Below are positions 47,418 to 56,550 of a stretch of DNA of 64,000 nt, piece by piece. A model generated the notes under the pieces. The model saw only the letters and a program-made list of their open reading frames with translations, did not search any database and had not been told where the DNA came from. A program made the translations under genes and the position numbers. Source of the DNA: Sciscionella marina DSM 45152 (GTDB taxonomy: Bacteria > Actinomycetota > Actinomycetes > Mycobacteriales > Pseudonocardiaceae); the NCBI RefSeq assembly GCF_000379465.1, contig NZ_KB905380.1, positions 868,001 to 932,000 on the forward strand. Direction: 5' to 3'. The number at the start of each line of letters is the position of its first letter. Within the stretch, counting starts at the first letter, position 1.

Positions 47418-48578
47418 ATGGAGCTGCGCTACGCGGATGAGCAGCTCGCGCTGCGCGCGGAACTCCGCGAATACTTCGCCGGGCTGATGACCGATGAACG
47501 GCGTGCCGGCCTGGAGACCGGTGACGACTACGGCGACGGGGTGGCCTACAAGGAGATCGTCCGCCAGCTCGGCAAGGACGGCTGGCTGACCATCGGCTGG
47601 CCGAAGGAGTACGGCGGGGCCGGGCGCGGCCCGCTGGACCAGTCCATTTTCGCGGACGAGGCCTCGGCGGCCCGGGTTCCGGTGCCCTTCCTGACCGTGA
47701 ACACCGTCGGCCCGACGATCATGCGCTACGGCAGCGAGGAGCAGCGCTCCTACTACCTGCCCAAGATCTCGGCCGGTGAACTGCACTGCTCGGTCGGTTA
47801 CTCCGAGCCGGGCGCGGGCACCGATCTCGCCTCGCTGCGCACCACCGCGGTGCTGGACGGGGACGAATGGGTGATCAACGGGCAGAAGATGTGGACGAGC
47901 CTGATCCGGTATGCCGACTATGTCTGGCTCGCCTGCCGTACCGAACCCGATGCCCCCGCGCACAAGGCGATCTCCATGCTGTTGGTGCCCACCACTGCGG
48001 AAGGATTCTCCTGGACCCCGGTGCACACGATGGCCGGGCCGACCACGAGCGCGACCTACTTCGAGAACGTGCGGGTGCCCAAGGACGCGCTGATCGGTGA
48101 ACGTGGCCGCGGCTGGTCGCTGATCACCAACCAGCTCAACGAGGAACGGGTCGCCCTCTCCCCCTCGGCCCCGCTGTCCGAGGCGCTGCGCGCGGTGCTC
48201 GACTGGGCGCGCGAGACCGGCGCCATCGAACGCGAATGGGTGCGCGCCAACCTGGCCGAGGTGCACGCCAAGACCGAGGTATTGCGGCTGATGAACCTGC
48301 GGATCGCCGCGGAGACCGAACAGGTCAAGCCGGCGAACGCCTCGGCGACCAAGATCTACGGCACCGAACTGTCCACCGAGGGCTACCGGCTGCTGATGGA
48401 GGTCCTCGGCGCCCGTTCGGTGGTGCGCACCGGATCGGCGGACGCGCTGCTGCGCGGCCGGGTGGAGCGGATGCATCGTGCCTCGCTGATCCTGACCTTC
48501 GGCGGCGGCACGAACGAGATCCAGCGCGACATCATCGGCGGCCACGGTCTCGGCCTGCCACTCAACAAGCGGAGGTAG
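47418..48578 (+). CDS. fadE26: Steroid acyl-CoA dehydrogenase subunit (ChsE4-like)
   Basis: A 386-residue acyl-CoA dehydrogenase. It shows the N-terminal helical domain, YSEPGAGTDLASLRT and QKMWTSLIRYADYVWLAC (FAD/substrate region), and C-terminal ILTFGGGTNEIQRDIIGGHG. In M. tuberculosis FadE26-FadE27 form an alpha2-beta2 enzyme that dehydrogenates the CoA-activated sterol side chain. Gene order fadE26-fadE27-fadD17 beside mce4 is the same here. ATG 47418 follows CGGAGGT. Confidence 0.9.
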   Translation: MELRYADEQLALRAELREYFAGLMTDERRAGLETGDDYGDGVAYKEIVRQLGKDGWLTIGWPKEYGGAGRGPLDQSIFADEASAARVPVPFLTVNTVGPTIMRYGSEEQRSYYLPKISAGELHCSVGYSEPGAGTDLASLRTTAVLDGDEWVINGQKMWTSLIRYADYVWLACRTEPDAPAHKAISMLLVPTTAEGFSWTPVHTMAGPTTSATYFENVRVPKDALIGERGRGWSLITNQLNEERVALSPSAPLSEALRAVLDWARETGAIEREWVRANLAEVHAKTEVLRLMNLRIAAETEQVKPANASATKIYGTELSTEGYRLLMEVLGARSVVRTGSADALLRGRVERMHRASLILTFGGGTNEIQRDIIGGHGLGLPLNKRR

Positions 48579-48582
48579 CCCA

Positions 48583-49554
48583 GTGGTCGATTTCGCCTAC
48601 ACCGAGACGATGACCGAGATCGCGGGACTGGCGCGCGCGATCCTGGACGACAACGTGAACCCGGCCCGCCTCGCCGAGGTGGACGGATTCAAGCACCGCT
48701 TCGACGACGCGCTCTGGCGCAAGCTCATCGGGTCCGGGGTGGTCGCCGCGCTGCTCCCCGAGGAATTGGGCGGGGACGGGCTCGGTGCGCTCGAACTCGC
48801 CGCGGTGCAGATCGAGCTCGGCCGCGCGCTCGCCCCGGTTCCGTTGCTGGAGACGGTGGTGGCCGCGACCGCCTTCGGCACCGCGTTCGAGGCCGGGATC
48901 TCCACCGTGGCAACGGAAACCGAGCTGTCCACGGAAGGCTCCGCGCTGACCGGATCGGCGAGCCTGGTGCCCTATGCCGCGGCCGCCGAGCAGGTGCTGC
49001 TGCTCGGCACGGACACCGCGTGGCGTGTGCCCGTCGCGGACACCGAACTGACCGTGCAGGAGCTCGTGGACGGGCGCAGCGCGGCGCGGCTGGAATTCAG
49101 CGGGCTGACCGGAACTCGGTTGGACTGCGCACCGGGACGGATACGGGACCGGCTCGCCCTCGGCCGCTGTGCGCATCAGCTCGGTGTGCTCGAGCGCGCG
49201 CTCGAACTCACTGCGGAGTACGCGCGTACCCGCGAGCAGTTCGGCCGCCCGATCGGCAGTTTCCAGGCGGTCAGCCACCGGCTCGCGGACTGCTACATCG
49301 ATATCGAGGCACTGCGGCTGACCCTGTGGCAGGCGGTGACATCCGGTACCGCGGCCGATCTGGCCACCGTGCGCTATCACGCCGCTGAGGCCGGGCACCG
49401 GGTCGCGCACGCCGCGGTGCACGTGCACGGCGGGGCCGGACTGGACATGGACAACGCGCTGCACCGGTTCTTCCTCGCGGCCAAGCGTAACGAGTTCACG
49501 ATCGGAGCGGCGCGGGAAACCCTCGTCGAGCTCGGCGGGCTGCTCGCTCGATGA
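48583..49554 (+). CDS. fadE27: Steroid acyl-CoA dehydrogenase subunit (ChsE5-like), shortened middle domain
   Basis: A 323-residue acyl-CoA dehydrogenase-type protein, shorter than the usual 370-400. The helical N-terminus (LIGSGVVAALLPEELGGDGL) and C-terminal domain (RTREQFGRPIGSFQAVSHRL, HVHGGAGLDMDNALHRFF) are intact, but the central beta domain is cut to about 60 residues. As in ChsE partners, one subunit probably supplies structure and FAD contacts while FadE26 carries catalysis. GTG start after GGAGGTAG, 4 bp after fadE26. Confidence 0.87.
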   Translation: MVDFAYTETMTEIAGLARAILDDNVNPARLAEVDGFKHRFDDALWRKLIGSGVVAALLPEELGGDGLGALELAAVQIELGRALAPVPLLETVVAATAFGTAFEAGISTVATETELSTEGSALTGSASLVPYAAAAEQVLLLGTDTAWRVPVADTELTVQELVDGRSAARLEFSGLTGTRLDCAPGRIRDRLALGRCAHQLGVLERALELTAEYARTREQFGRPIGSFQAVSHRLADCYIDIEALRLTLWQAVTSGTAADLATVRYHAAEAGHRVAHAAVHVHGGAGLDMDNALHRFFLAAKRNEFTIGAARETLVELGGLLAR

Positions 49555-51104
49555 CCACGGTCACCGAGCTGCTCTCCGGTCTCGCCGAGGAACACGGCAC
49601 CGGGATCCGTACCCGCGACGAGTTCCGGACCTGGGCCGAGCACCTGCTCGATGCCCGCCGCAGGGTGACCGCGCTGCAGGGGCTGTGCCGGCGGGACCGG
49701 CCACCGCACATCGGGGTGCTCGCCGCGAACGGCATCGAGTTCTCCGCGCTGCTCGCCGGTGCCGCGCTCGGCGGGATGGTGCTCGTCGGGCTCAATCCCA
49801 CCCGGCGTGGCGAAGCGCTCGCCGCCGACATCCGGAAGACCGACTGCGCCGCGGTGCTCACCGACGCCGAACACGTGGCACTGCTCGAGGACAGCCCCGT
49901 TCCGGTGCTCGAACTGGACGGCGAATCCTGGTCCAGCCGGGTCCGCGCGGCCGAACCCGCCGAGATCCGGCCGGCCTCGCCCGAGGACCTGCTCATGCTG
50001 ATCTTCACCTCCGGCACCAGCGGGGAACCGAAGGCGGTGTGCTGCACGCACGGCAAGATCGCCGATCCGGGGCTCATGCTCGCGCGGCGGTTCGGGCTCG
50101 GGCGCGGCGACACGCTCTACGGGGCGATGCCGATGTTCCACTCCAACGCCATCCTGGCCTGCTGGTCGGTGGCGCTGGCCGCGGGCGCGAATCTCGCCCT
50201 GCGCAAGCGATTCTCCGCTTCCGGATTCCTGCCCGACGTCCGGTTCTTCGGCGCGAGCTACGCCAACTACGTCGGGCGCCCGCTGTCCTATGTGCTCGCC
50301 ACCCCGCGCGCCTCCGGTGACCCGGAGAACCCGCTGCGGATCGTGTACGGCAACGAGGGAAATCCGGCGCACGTCAGGGAATTCGCCGAACGGTTCGGCT
50401 GCACCGTGATCGACGCCTACGGTTCCACCGAGGGCGGGGTCGCGATCTCCCGCACCCCGGAAACGCCCGACTCCGCACTCGGCCCGCTCACCGAGAATCT
50501 CGACATCCGGCACCCCGAGACCGGAGAATCCTGCCCGGTGGCCGAATTCGACGCCGAAGGGCAGCTGGCGAATCCCCGCGAGGCGATCGGCGAACTGGTC
50601 AACACCGCGGGCGCGGGCATGTTCACCGGCTACTACAAGGACGACTCCGCCGAGGGGGAACGCCTCGTCGAAGGCTGCTACCACACCGGAGACCTCGTCT
50701 ACCGGGACGCGCGGGGGTTCTGCTACTTCGTCGGGCGCACCGGGGACTGGCTGCGCGTGGACGGGGAAAACCTCGGCACCGCACCCATCGAGCGTGCCAT
50801 CGGCGAATGGGAATGCGCCGCCGAGGTCGCCGTGTACGCCGTGCCCGACGAGACCGTCGGCGACCAGGTGATGGCCGCGATCGTGCCCCGCCCGCGCACC
50901 GGTCCCGATCCGCGCGAATTCAGCGAGTGGATCGCCGGACAACGCGATCTCGGCCCCAAGCAGCTGCCCCGGTTCGTGCGCATCTGCTCCGAGCTGCCCC
51001 GCACCGCGACCTTCAAGGTGCGCAAACGGGAACTGACCGAGCAGGGTATCGCGACAGGCGACCCGGTGTGGGTACGGGAGAACGGCAGTTACCACGCCCG
51101 GTAG
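49551..51104 (+). CDS. fadD17: Steroid side-chain acyl-CoA ligase (FadD17-like)
   Basis: A 517-residue ANL ligase, ATGA-coupled to fadE27. Motifs: LIFTSGTSGEPKAVCCTHGK, MPMFHSNAILACWSVALAAG, RKRFSASGFLPDVRFFGASY and DAYGSTEGGVAIS; a C-terminal lysine in TATFKVRKRELT. The segments around FHSNA, KRFSAS and ANYVGRPLSYVLATP follow M. tuberculosis FadD17, a steroid side-chain carboxylate-CoA ligase. An insert PVAEFDAEGQLANPREAIGE appears before the GELVNTAG motif. Confidence 0.9.
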   Translation: MTTVTELLSGLAEEHGTGIRTRDEFRTWAEHLLDARRRVTALQGLCRRDRPPHIGVLAANGIEFSALLAGAALGGMVLVGLNPTRRGEALAADIRKTDCAAVLTDAEHVALLEDSPVPVLELDGESWSSRVRAAEPAEIRPASPEDLLMLIFTSGTSGEPKAVCCTHGKIADPGLMLARRFGLGRGDTLYGAMPMFHSNAILACWSVALAAGANLALRKRFSASGFLPDVRFFGASYANYVGRPLSYVLATPRASGDPENPLRIVYGNEGNPAHVREFAERFGCTVIDAYGSTEGGVAISRTPETPDSALGPLTENLDIRHPETGESCPVAEFDAEGQLANPREAIGELVNTAGAGMFTGYYKDDSAEGERLVEGCYHTGDLVYRDARGFCYFVGRTGDWLRVDGENLGTAPIERAIGEWECAAEVAVYAVPDETVGDQVMAAIVPRPRTGPDPREFSEWIAGQRDLGPKQLPRFVRICSELPRTATFKVRKRELTEQGIATGDPVWVRENGSYHAR

Positions 51105-51114
51105 GTTCGGCGGC

Positions 51115-51858
51115 GTGACCACCGCTGAGCTGCACGGGCTGACCGTGCACGTCGACACCGGCCGGTGGAGCGAGACGGTCCTGGACTCGGTGCGTCTCGA
51201 GGTTCCCGCGGGCCGGATCACCGCGCTGCTCGGGGAATCCGGGTGCGGCAAGTCCATGCTCGCCGCCGCGCTGACGGGCTCGCTTCCCGCGACCGCGCAC
51301 AGCACCGGGGACGTGTACCTCGGCGGCGTGGCCGTGCGCGATCCGCGACAGTGGCGGCGGCTCCGGGAGGAAACCGTCGGCCTGGTGCCGCAGTTCGGGG
51401 TCACGGCGTTCGGGGCGCAGCGGACCGTCGGCGCGCAGCTGCGCGAACGTCAGCGGCCGGGGCGCGGGATGTGTGTCGAGGACGCCTGCGCGGCGGCGCT
51501 GTATCCGCTGGAACTGCTCGAGCTGTATCCGCAGCAGCATTCCGGTGGTCAGATCCAGCGTGCCGCGCTGGCGGCTGCCCTGCTGCCCGGGCCCGAACTG
51601 CTCATCGTGGACGAGCCCAGCGCATCGCTCGATATGGGCACCGCCTACCGGGTGTGGGCCAATCTTCGCGCCTACGCCGACTCCGGGCCCGCGGTGCTGA
51701 CCATCACCCACGACGTCCTGCTGCTGACCGAAACCGGGGTCGCCGACCGGATCGCGGTCATGCGCGAGGGCCGCATCATCACGATCGGGACGCCCGCGGA
51801 GATACACGCCCTCGAAGATCCTTATGTGCGAGGCTTCTTTCAGCAGATCGGCGAGTGA
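51115..51858 (+). CDS. Orphan ABC transporter ATP-binding protein (peptide/nickel type)
   Basis: A 247-residue ATPase with Walker A GESGCGKSMLAAALTGSL, the signature HSGGQIQRAALAAALL (His in place of the usual Leu) and Walker B ELLIVDEPSASLD, H-loop ITHDVLLL. The pattern is that of oligopeptide/nickel importer ATPases (OppD/NikD). No permease or binding protein is nearby; the gene sits 10 bp after fadD17. It is not an MceG-type ATPase by its sequence pattern. GTG start. Confidence 0.85.
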   Translation: MTTAELHGLTVHVDTGRWSETVLDSVRLEVPAGRITALLGESGCGKSMLAAALTGSLPATAHSTGDVYLGGVAVRDPRQWRRLREETVGLVPQFGVTAFGAQRTVGAQLRERQRPGRGMCVEDACAAALYPLELLELYPQQHSGGQIQRAALAAALLPGPELLIVDEPSASLDMGTAYRVWANLRAYADSGPAVLTITHDVLLLTETGVADRIAVMREGRIITIGTPAEIHALEDPYVRGFFQQIGE

Positions 51859-52001
51859 TGGCGCACCCGGCGCCGAGACTTCGCAGCCCACAACCCGCCG
51901 CCCCGCAGCAGGATCAATTTGTGCAGGGAGCACCGCCTGATCCACCACACCGGATGACAAGCCCACATCCACAACGGGCCACCCGAATTCACCCCACCCG
52001 G

Positions 52002-52862
52002 CTACCGATCCGGACTCCGGGCCACCGCGTCGAGGAACTCCAGCTGATCGGTGAGCAGATCGGTACGGTTCAGGACCGCGAAATGGTCGTCCGGATAACC
52101 ACGCACCCGTGCACCGGGAATGCGCGCGGCGAGCCTGCGCACGGCTACGGCCGGGGCGATCGTGTCCCGTTCGGCCGCGGCGAGAAACGCGGGCACGGTG
52201 ATCCGGTGCGCGCGCACCGGGAACAGGAGCGGCCAGCTGCGCACGGTGAACCGGGCGGCGAGCTCGTTGCGCCAGACGGCTTCCCCGGTCAGGGCCCGGA
52301 ACCCGGCGAGGGCACCGGGAGAACGGACGACCGCGACCCCGTGCTCGGCAACCGCGGGCACGGTGACCGGCGAACGGTAGGCGTCCCGCATCCCGGCGAC
52401 GGCGAGCCGCAGCAGATTGGCCGGCGGCTGGCCCCGGGTGGTGGCCAGCATCGAGGCCATCGGCGCGGTGGCCAGCACGGCGGCGAGATCACCGCGCCGC
52501 GCCGCGAGTTCCAGCACGTGCCGCCCACTGTAGGAGTAACCCCAGGCCACGAGCCGCCGCACACCGGGAAGCGCGGCCGCATGGGCGAGCACACGGGCGT
52601 AATCGGCGCGCTGACGGCGCGGATCGACCAACTGTCGCGGGGTCCCCTCGCTCGCGCCGAGACAGCCGAAATCGAACAGCAGGACGGTATGCCCGGCCGC
52701 GGCGAAGGCCTCCGCGAACCGGGGAAGGCCATGCTCGCGGCACAGGGCGAGCCCGTTCGCCATGACCACACAGTGCCCCGACCCGCGCCCGCACGGCCGA
52801 TAACACCACGCGGCGAGCGCACCCGAAGGCGTGCCGATCCGGTGATCCTCGCGATCGGACAT
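52002..52862 (-). CDS. Alpha/beta hydrolase
   Basis: A 286-residue alpha/beta hydrolase. The nucleophile serine is in the elbow AWGYSYSGRHVLELA (G-Y-S-Y-S-G), with LLFDFGCLGASEGTPRQL before it; the acid is probably in AAERDTIAPA and the histidine in YPDDHFAVLNRTD. Substrate unknown. It starts 7 bp after the nitronate-monooxygenase-like gene, probably in the fadD19 transcript. The 143 bp between the ABC gene and this stop show no recognisable feature. Confidence 0.82.
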   Translation of the reverse strand: MSDREDHRIGTPSGALAAWCYRPCGRGSGHCVVMANGLALCREHGLPRFAEAFAAAGHTVLLFDFGCLGASEGTPRQLVDPRRQRADYARVLAHAAALPGVRRLVAWGYSYSGRHVLELAARRGDLAAVLATAPMASMLATTRGQPPANLLRLAVAGMRDAYRSPVTVPAVAEHGVAVVRSPGALAGFRALTGEAVWRNELAARFTVRSWPLLFPVRAHRITVPAFLAAAERDTIAPAVAVRRLAARIPGARVRGYPDDHFAVLNRTDLLTDQLEFLDAVARSPDR

Positions 52863-52869
52863 CGCCGCG

Positions 52870-53973
52870 TCAGTCGAACCGCTTGCCGAGGTTCCCGATC
52901 GTGCTGCGCGCCTGCTCCACGAGCTCGTCCATCAGCTCGGCCACCGGGCGGATCTCGTTCATCCGCCCTACGATCTGGCCGACCGGCATCGCGACCGCGC
53001 TCGGGTCCTCGGCGGCCGACATCCGCTGGTGTGCCTCGCTGACGAGCAGATTCTGCAGCGGCATGGGCAGCGGTTCCGGGGCACCCGAAGCCTGCCAGGC
53101 ATCGGTCCACCTGGTGCGCAGCAACCGCGCGGGCTTGCCGGTGTAGATCCGGGAACGCACGGTGTCCGAGGAACTGGCCGCGAGCAAGGCACGCTGCACG
53201 GCCGACTGCCCTCCGCCGCTGAGCTGATTCTCGGCGGTGGTCAGCCAGTAGGAACCCATCCACGCCCCGTCCGCGCCCAAGGCGAGCGCGGCAGCAAGCT
53301 GACGCCCCGAACCGATTCCGCCCGCGGCGAGCACCGGAACCTCGCTGCCCACGGCGTCCACCACCTCGGGGACGAGCACCATGGTGGCGATCTCCCCGGT
53401 GTGCCCACCGGCCTCATGTCCTTGCGCCACAATGACATCCACGCCACGCTCGACATGGCGGCGGGCGTGCTCGGCCTTCCCGGCGAGCGCGGCTACCGGA
53501 ACCCCGGCCTCGTGCACCCGCGCGATCACATCGTCCGGCGGCGAACCCAGCGCATTGGCCACGAGCTTCACCGGATGCCCGAGCGCCACATCCACGTGCG
53601 AGCGTGCCACCGAGTGCAGCCAGCCCAGCACCCCGGAATTGCGGTCCCCTTCCGGAAGGGCGGGCACCCCGAGATCACGCAGGGTCCGGTCCACGAATTC
53701 CTTGTGCTCGGCGGGAATCATCGCCTCGAGGTCCACTTCCCCGCCCTCGGTGGGGATCTTGGCGGGCATCACGATGTCCACACCGTAGGGCTTGCCCTCG
53801 GTGTTCTCGTCCATCCAGTCGAGTACCCGGTCGAGTTCCTCGGCATCGTTGAACCGCACGCAGCCGAGCATGCCCAGACCACCGGCGCGGGAGACCGCGG
53901 CGGCGACATGTTCGGAGGGGGTGAACGCGAAGATCGGGTGCTCGATACCGAACCGCTCACACAGAGAACTCAT
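52870..53973 (-). CDS. Nitronate monooxygenase-family FMN enzyme
   Basis: A 367-residue flavoprotein of the NMO/2-nitropropane dioxygenase family: CERFGIEHPIFAFTPSEHVA at the N-terminus, VDVIVAQGHEAGGHTGE (FMN phosphate/catalytic region) and VPVLAAGGIGSGRQLAAALA with the family's AGGI motif. Many family members act on nitronates, but in sterol loci related genes are thought to act as CoA-thioester or enoate oxidoreductases; the role is inferred. The ATG overlaps the TGA of a short insert after fadD19. Confidence 0.87.
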   Translation of the reverse strand: MSSLCERFGIEHPIFAFTPSEHVAAAVSRAGGLGMLGCVRFNDAEELDRVLDWMDENTEGKPYGVDIVMPAKIPTEGGEVDLEAMIPAEHKEFVDRTLRDLGVPALPEGDRNSGVLGWLHSVARSHVDVALGHPVKLVANALGSPPDDVIARVHEAGVPVAALAGKAEHARRHVERGVDVIVAQGHEAGGHTGEIATMVLVPEVVDAVGSEVPVLAAGGIGSGRQLAAALALGADGAWMGSYWLTTAENQLSGGGQSAVQRALLAASSSDTVRSRIYTGKPARLLRTRWTDAWQASGAPEPLPMPLQNLLVSEAHQRMSAAEDPSAVAMPVGQIVGRMNEIRPVAELMDELVEQARSTIGNLGKRFD

Positions 53974-54056
53974 GCTTCGCCTCCTCGCCCGGTCCACTCC
54001 TCGCTCGCCGGCGCTCGCTGCGATGCTCCCGCGCTCGTCGTCTTCGGGGAACTCAT
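53970..54056 (-). repeat. MIRU-like coding insert between fadD19 and the NMO gene
   Basis: On the minus strand, a 28-codon frame starts with ATGAGTTC, an exact copy of the first eight bases of the NMO gene, and ends with a TGA overlapping that gene's ATG. It contains the 32-bp core (plus-strand 53997-54028, ending CTGCGATGCTC) in the orientation shared with the ltp4 insert. It lies 2 bp after the fadD19 stop. Confidence 0.8.
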
Positions 54057-54058
54057 AC

Positions 54059-55678
54059 TCAGACCTTCCCTGCGGTGACGGCCACGCTGTCGTCGGGTTC
54101 GCGGCCCGCGGCGAATTCCTTCGCCCACGCGTAATCGGGTTTCCCGCTCGGAGTGCGCCGGATCGAATCGGCGAACCACACACTGCGCGGTACCTTGTAT
54201 CCGGCGATGCGCTCCCGCAGGAACTCGTTGAGCTCGGTCAGCCCCGGACGGTCACCCTGCCGGGCGGCGATCACCGCGGCCACCCGCTGGCCGAGCCGCT
54301 CGTCGACGATCCCGATCACCAGCGTGTCGAACACCGCCGGGTGCGCCTTGAGCGCGGACTCCACTTCCTCCGGGTACACCTTCTCCCCCGCCGTGTTCAC
54401 ACAGGTGCTTCCGCGCCCGAGCAGGGTGATCGTGCCGTCCTCCTCGAGGCAGGCGAAGTCACCGGGCACCGTGTACCGCTCGCCACCGATGGTCACGAAC
54501 ACCTCGGCGGACTTCTTCTCGTCCTTGTAGTAGCCGATCGGGACGTAGTTGCGCCGCGCGAGCCGCCCGGTTTCGCCCTTGGCCACCGGGTTCCCGTCGT
54601 CGTCGATCACCACGGCATCCTCGTCCGCGATCACCCGCGGCCCCACGGTGGACACCCCGTCGCGCTGAGCGATCGAGAGCCCGGTGAACCCGGTCTCCGA
54701 GGAACCGATCGAATCGGTGAGCACGGCGTTCGGCAGCTTCTCCAGGAACTGGTTCTTCACCGAGGCGGAGAACAGCGCGGCACTCGAGGCGATCGCGACG
54801 ACCGAGGAGATGTCGTACTCGCGCTCGTTCACCGCCTCGATCATCGGCCTTCCCATCGCGTCCCCGGAGATGAGCAGCACGTTCACCTTGTGCCGCTGCA
54901 CCAGTTCCCACACCGCGTGCCCGGAGAAGTCCGGGAGCATGACCACCGCGCCGCCGGAGAACAGCGCGCGCAGGCTCGCCCATTGGGTCGCCCCGTGGAT
55001 CAGCGGCGGGATCGGGAGGGTCACCAGCGGCGGATTCTCCGCGCCGGTCCGCGACTGCTCCCACTCATCGGGCAGCCGCCGCCCGGTGTACACCTCGACA
55101 CCACCACCGAGCGCGCGCCAGATGTCCTCCTGGCGCCACACCACGCCCTTCGGCATTCCGGTGGTGCCACCGGTGTAGAGAATGTAGTGATCGTCCGGGC
55201 TGCGCGGGCCGAAATCCCGCTCCGGCGAACCCTGTTCGAGGGCCGCGTCGTAGGAGATCGCCTCGGTCGCAGCGTCCGAGCCGTCCTCGATCACGATCTG
55301 GTGGCGCAGCTTCGGCAGGCCCGGGACGACCGAGGCGACGGTCCCGGACAGCGCGCGGTCGTAGACCAGCGCACACAGGTCGGCATTGTCCGCGAGATAA
55401 CGCAGTTCGTTCTCGACATACCGGTAATTGATGTTGATAGCGACCGCGCGCAATTTGTACGCGGCGATCATCGCCTCGATGAGTTCGATCGAATTTCTGC
55501 CGTAAACCCCGACGTGACTACCGGCCGTCACCCCATTCGCCTGCATGTGGTGCGCGAGCCGGTTGGTCCGTTGTTCCAGTTCCGCATAGGTGACCGAACG
55601 ATCACCGCACAGGACGGCTGTGCGCTCACCGCACGCGTCCACCGCGTGCTCGACCAGATCCGCGATGGTGATTGCCAT
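54059..55678 (-). CDS. fadD19: Steroid-26-oate acyl-CoA ligase (FadD19-like)
   Basis: A 539-residue ANL ligase with ILYTGGTTGMPKGVVWRQED, PPLIHGATQWASLRALFSGG, TDSIGSSETGFTGLS and IPVGYYKDEKKSAEVF-type VPIGYYKDEKKSAEVFVTIG, then YPEEVESALKAHPAVFDTLV. These match FadD19, which activates the C26 carboxylate of 3-oxo sterols. I placed the start at ATG 55678 (AITIADLVEHAVDACGER), not the longer frame, because the KstR box lies just upstream. The divergent arrangement with echA19 is conserved in M. tuberculosis. Confidence 0.92.
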   Translation of the reverse strand: MAITIADLVEHAVDACGERTAVLCGDRSVTYAELEQRTNRLAHHMQANGVTAGSHVGVYGRNSIELIEAMIAAYKLRAVAININYRYVENELRYLADNADLCALVYDRALSGTVASVVPGLPKLRHQIVIEDGSDAATEAISYDAALEQGSPERDFGPRSPDDHYILYTGGTTGMPKGVVWRQEDIWRALGGGVEVYTGRRLPDEWEQSRTGAENPPLVTLPIPPLIHGATQWASLRALFSGGAVVMLPDFSGHAVWELVQRHKVNVLLISGDAMGRPMIEAVNEREYDISSVVAIASSAALFSASVKNQFLEKLPNAVLTDSIGSSETGFTGLSIAQRDGVSTVGPRVIADEDAVVIDDDGNPVAKGETGRLARRNYVPIGYYKDEKKSAEVFVTIGGERYTVPGDFACLEEDGTITLLGRGSTCVNTAGEKVYPEEVESALKAHPAVFDTLVIGIVDERLGQRVAAVIAARQGDRPGLTELNEFLRERIAGYKVPRSVWFADSIRRTPSGKPDYAWAKEFAAGREPDDSVAVTAGKV

Positions 55679-55689
55679 ACCGAAGAAAC

Positions 55690-55703
55690 TAGAACATGTT
55701 ATC
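55690..55703. promoter_or_regulatory. KstR box between fadD19 and echA19
   Basis: TAGAACATGTTATC fits TNNAACNNGTTNNA except the last base (C instead of A). It is 12 bp from the fadD19 start and 59 bp from the echA19 start, in the divergent promoter region. Confidence 0.75.
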
Positions 55704-55761
55704 GTTTTGAGCAATAGCCCGGATGCCGGTGTTCCCGTTCAATCGGAAGGATCTGCCCCCA

Positions 55762-56550
55762 ATGACCGAACCGCATTGTCTCGTCACCGAGGAGGACGGC
55801 GTCCTCGTCGTCACGCTGAATCGCCCGGAAGCACGCAATGCGCTCAGCCCGGAGATGACCCGGATCATGACCGAGGCGTGGCGGCGCGTGGATGAGGATC
55901 CGGCGATCCGCTGCTGCGTGCTCACCGGCACGGGTGGTTACTTCTGCGCGGGTGCCGACCTCAAGGCGATGACCGCGAGTCACCCCTCGGAATCCTTCTC
56001 CAGCGGCGGATTCGACCCGACCACGATCGAATCCCTGCTCAAGGGGCGCAGGCTGAGCAAACCGCTGATCGCCGCCGTCGAGGGGCCGGCCATCGCGGGC
56101 GGTACCGAGATCCTGCAGGCCACCGATATCCGCATCGCGGGCCGCAGCGCGAAGTTCGGCGTCTCCGAGGTGCGCTGGGGCCTGTTCCCGCTCGGCGGAT
56201 CGGCGGTGCGGCTGCCGCGCCAGATCCCCTACACCGTCGCGGCCGACCTCCTGCTCACCGGGCGCCATGTTCAAGCCGAAGAGGCGCAGCGGATCGGCCT
56301 GATCGGGCAGGTGGTCGAGGACGGCGAGGCGCTGTCCACCGCGATGGAGGTGGCCAAGCGGATCGCAGAGAACGGCCCGGTCGCGGTGCAAGCGGTGCTG
56401 CGCACCATGCGAGAGACCGAAGGCCTCGCGGAGAACGACGCCTTCCCGATCGAGACCAAGCTCGGCCTCTCGGTGTTCGCCTCGGCGGACGCCAAGGAAG
56501 GCCCGCGCGCCTTCGCGGAGAAGCGCAAGCCGCAGTTCAAGGGGGAATAG
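55762..56550 (+). CDS. echA19: Steroid enoyl-CoA hydratase (EchA19-like)
   Basis: A 262-residue crotonase. Oxyanion-hole residues in [12 protein letters not shown] (59-70), [20 protein letters not shown] with E116 and [20 protein letters not shown] with E136 as candidate catalytic acids. The C-terminus [16 protein letters not shown] is that of EchA19, which hydrates the steroid side-chain enoyl-CoA. I used ATG 55762 after GGAAGG; an in-frame ATG at 55723 gives 13 more residues. Divergent from fadD19. Confidence 0.92.
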   Translation: MTEPHCLVTEEDGVLVVTLNRPEARNALSPEMTRIMTEAWRRVDEDPAIRCCVLTGTGGYFCAGADLKAMTASHPSESFSSGGFDPTTIESLLKGRRLSKPLIAAVEGPAIAGGTEILQATDIRIAGRSAKFGVSEVRWGLFPLGGSAVRLPRQIPYTVAADLLLTGRHVQAEEAQRIGLIGQVVEDGEALSTAMEVAKRIAENGPVAVQAVLRTMRETEGLAENDAFPIETKLGLSVFASADAKEGPRAFAEKRKPQFKGE

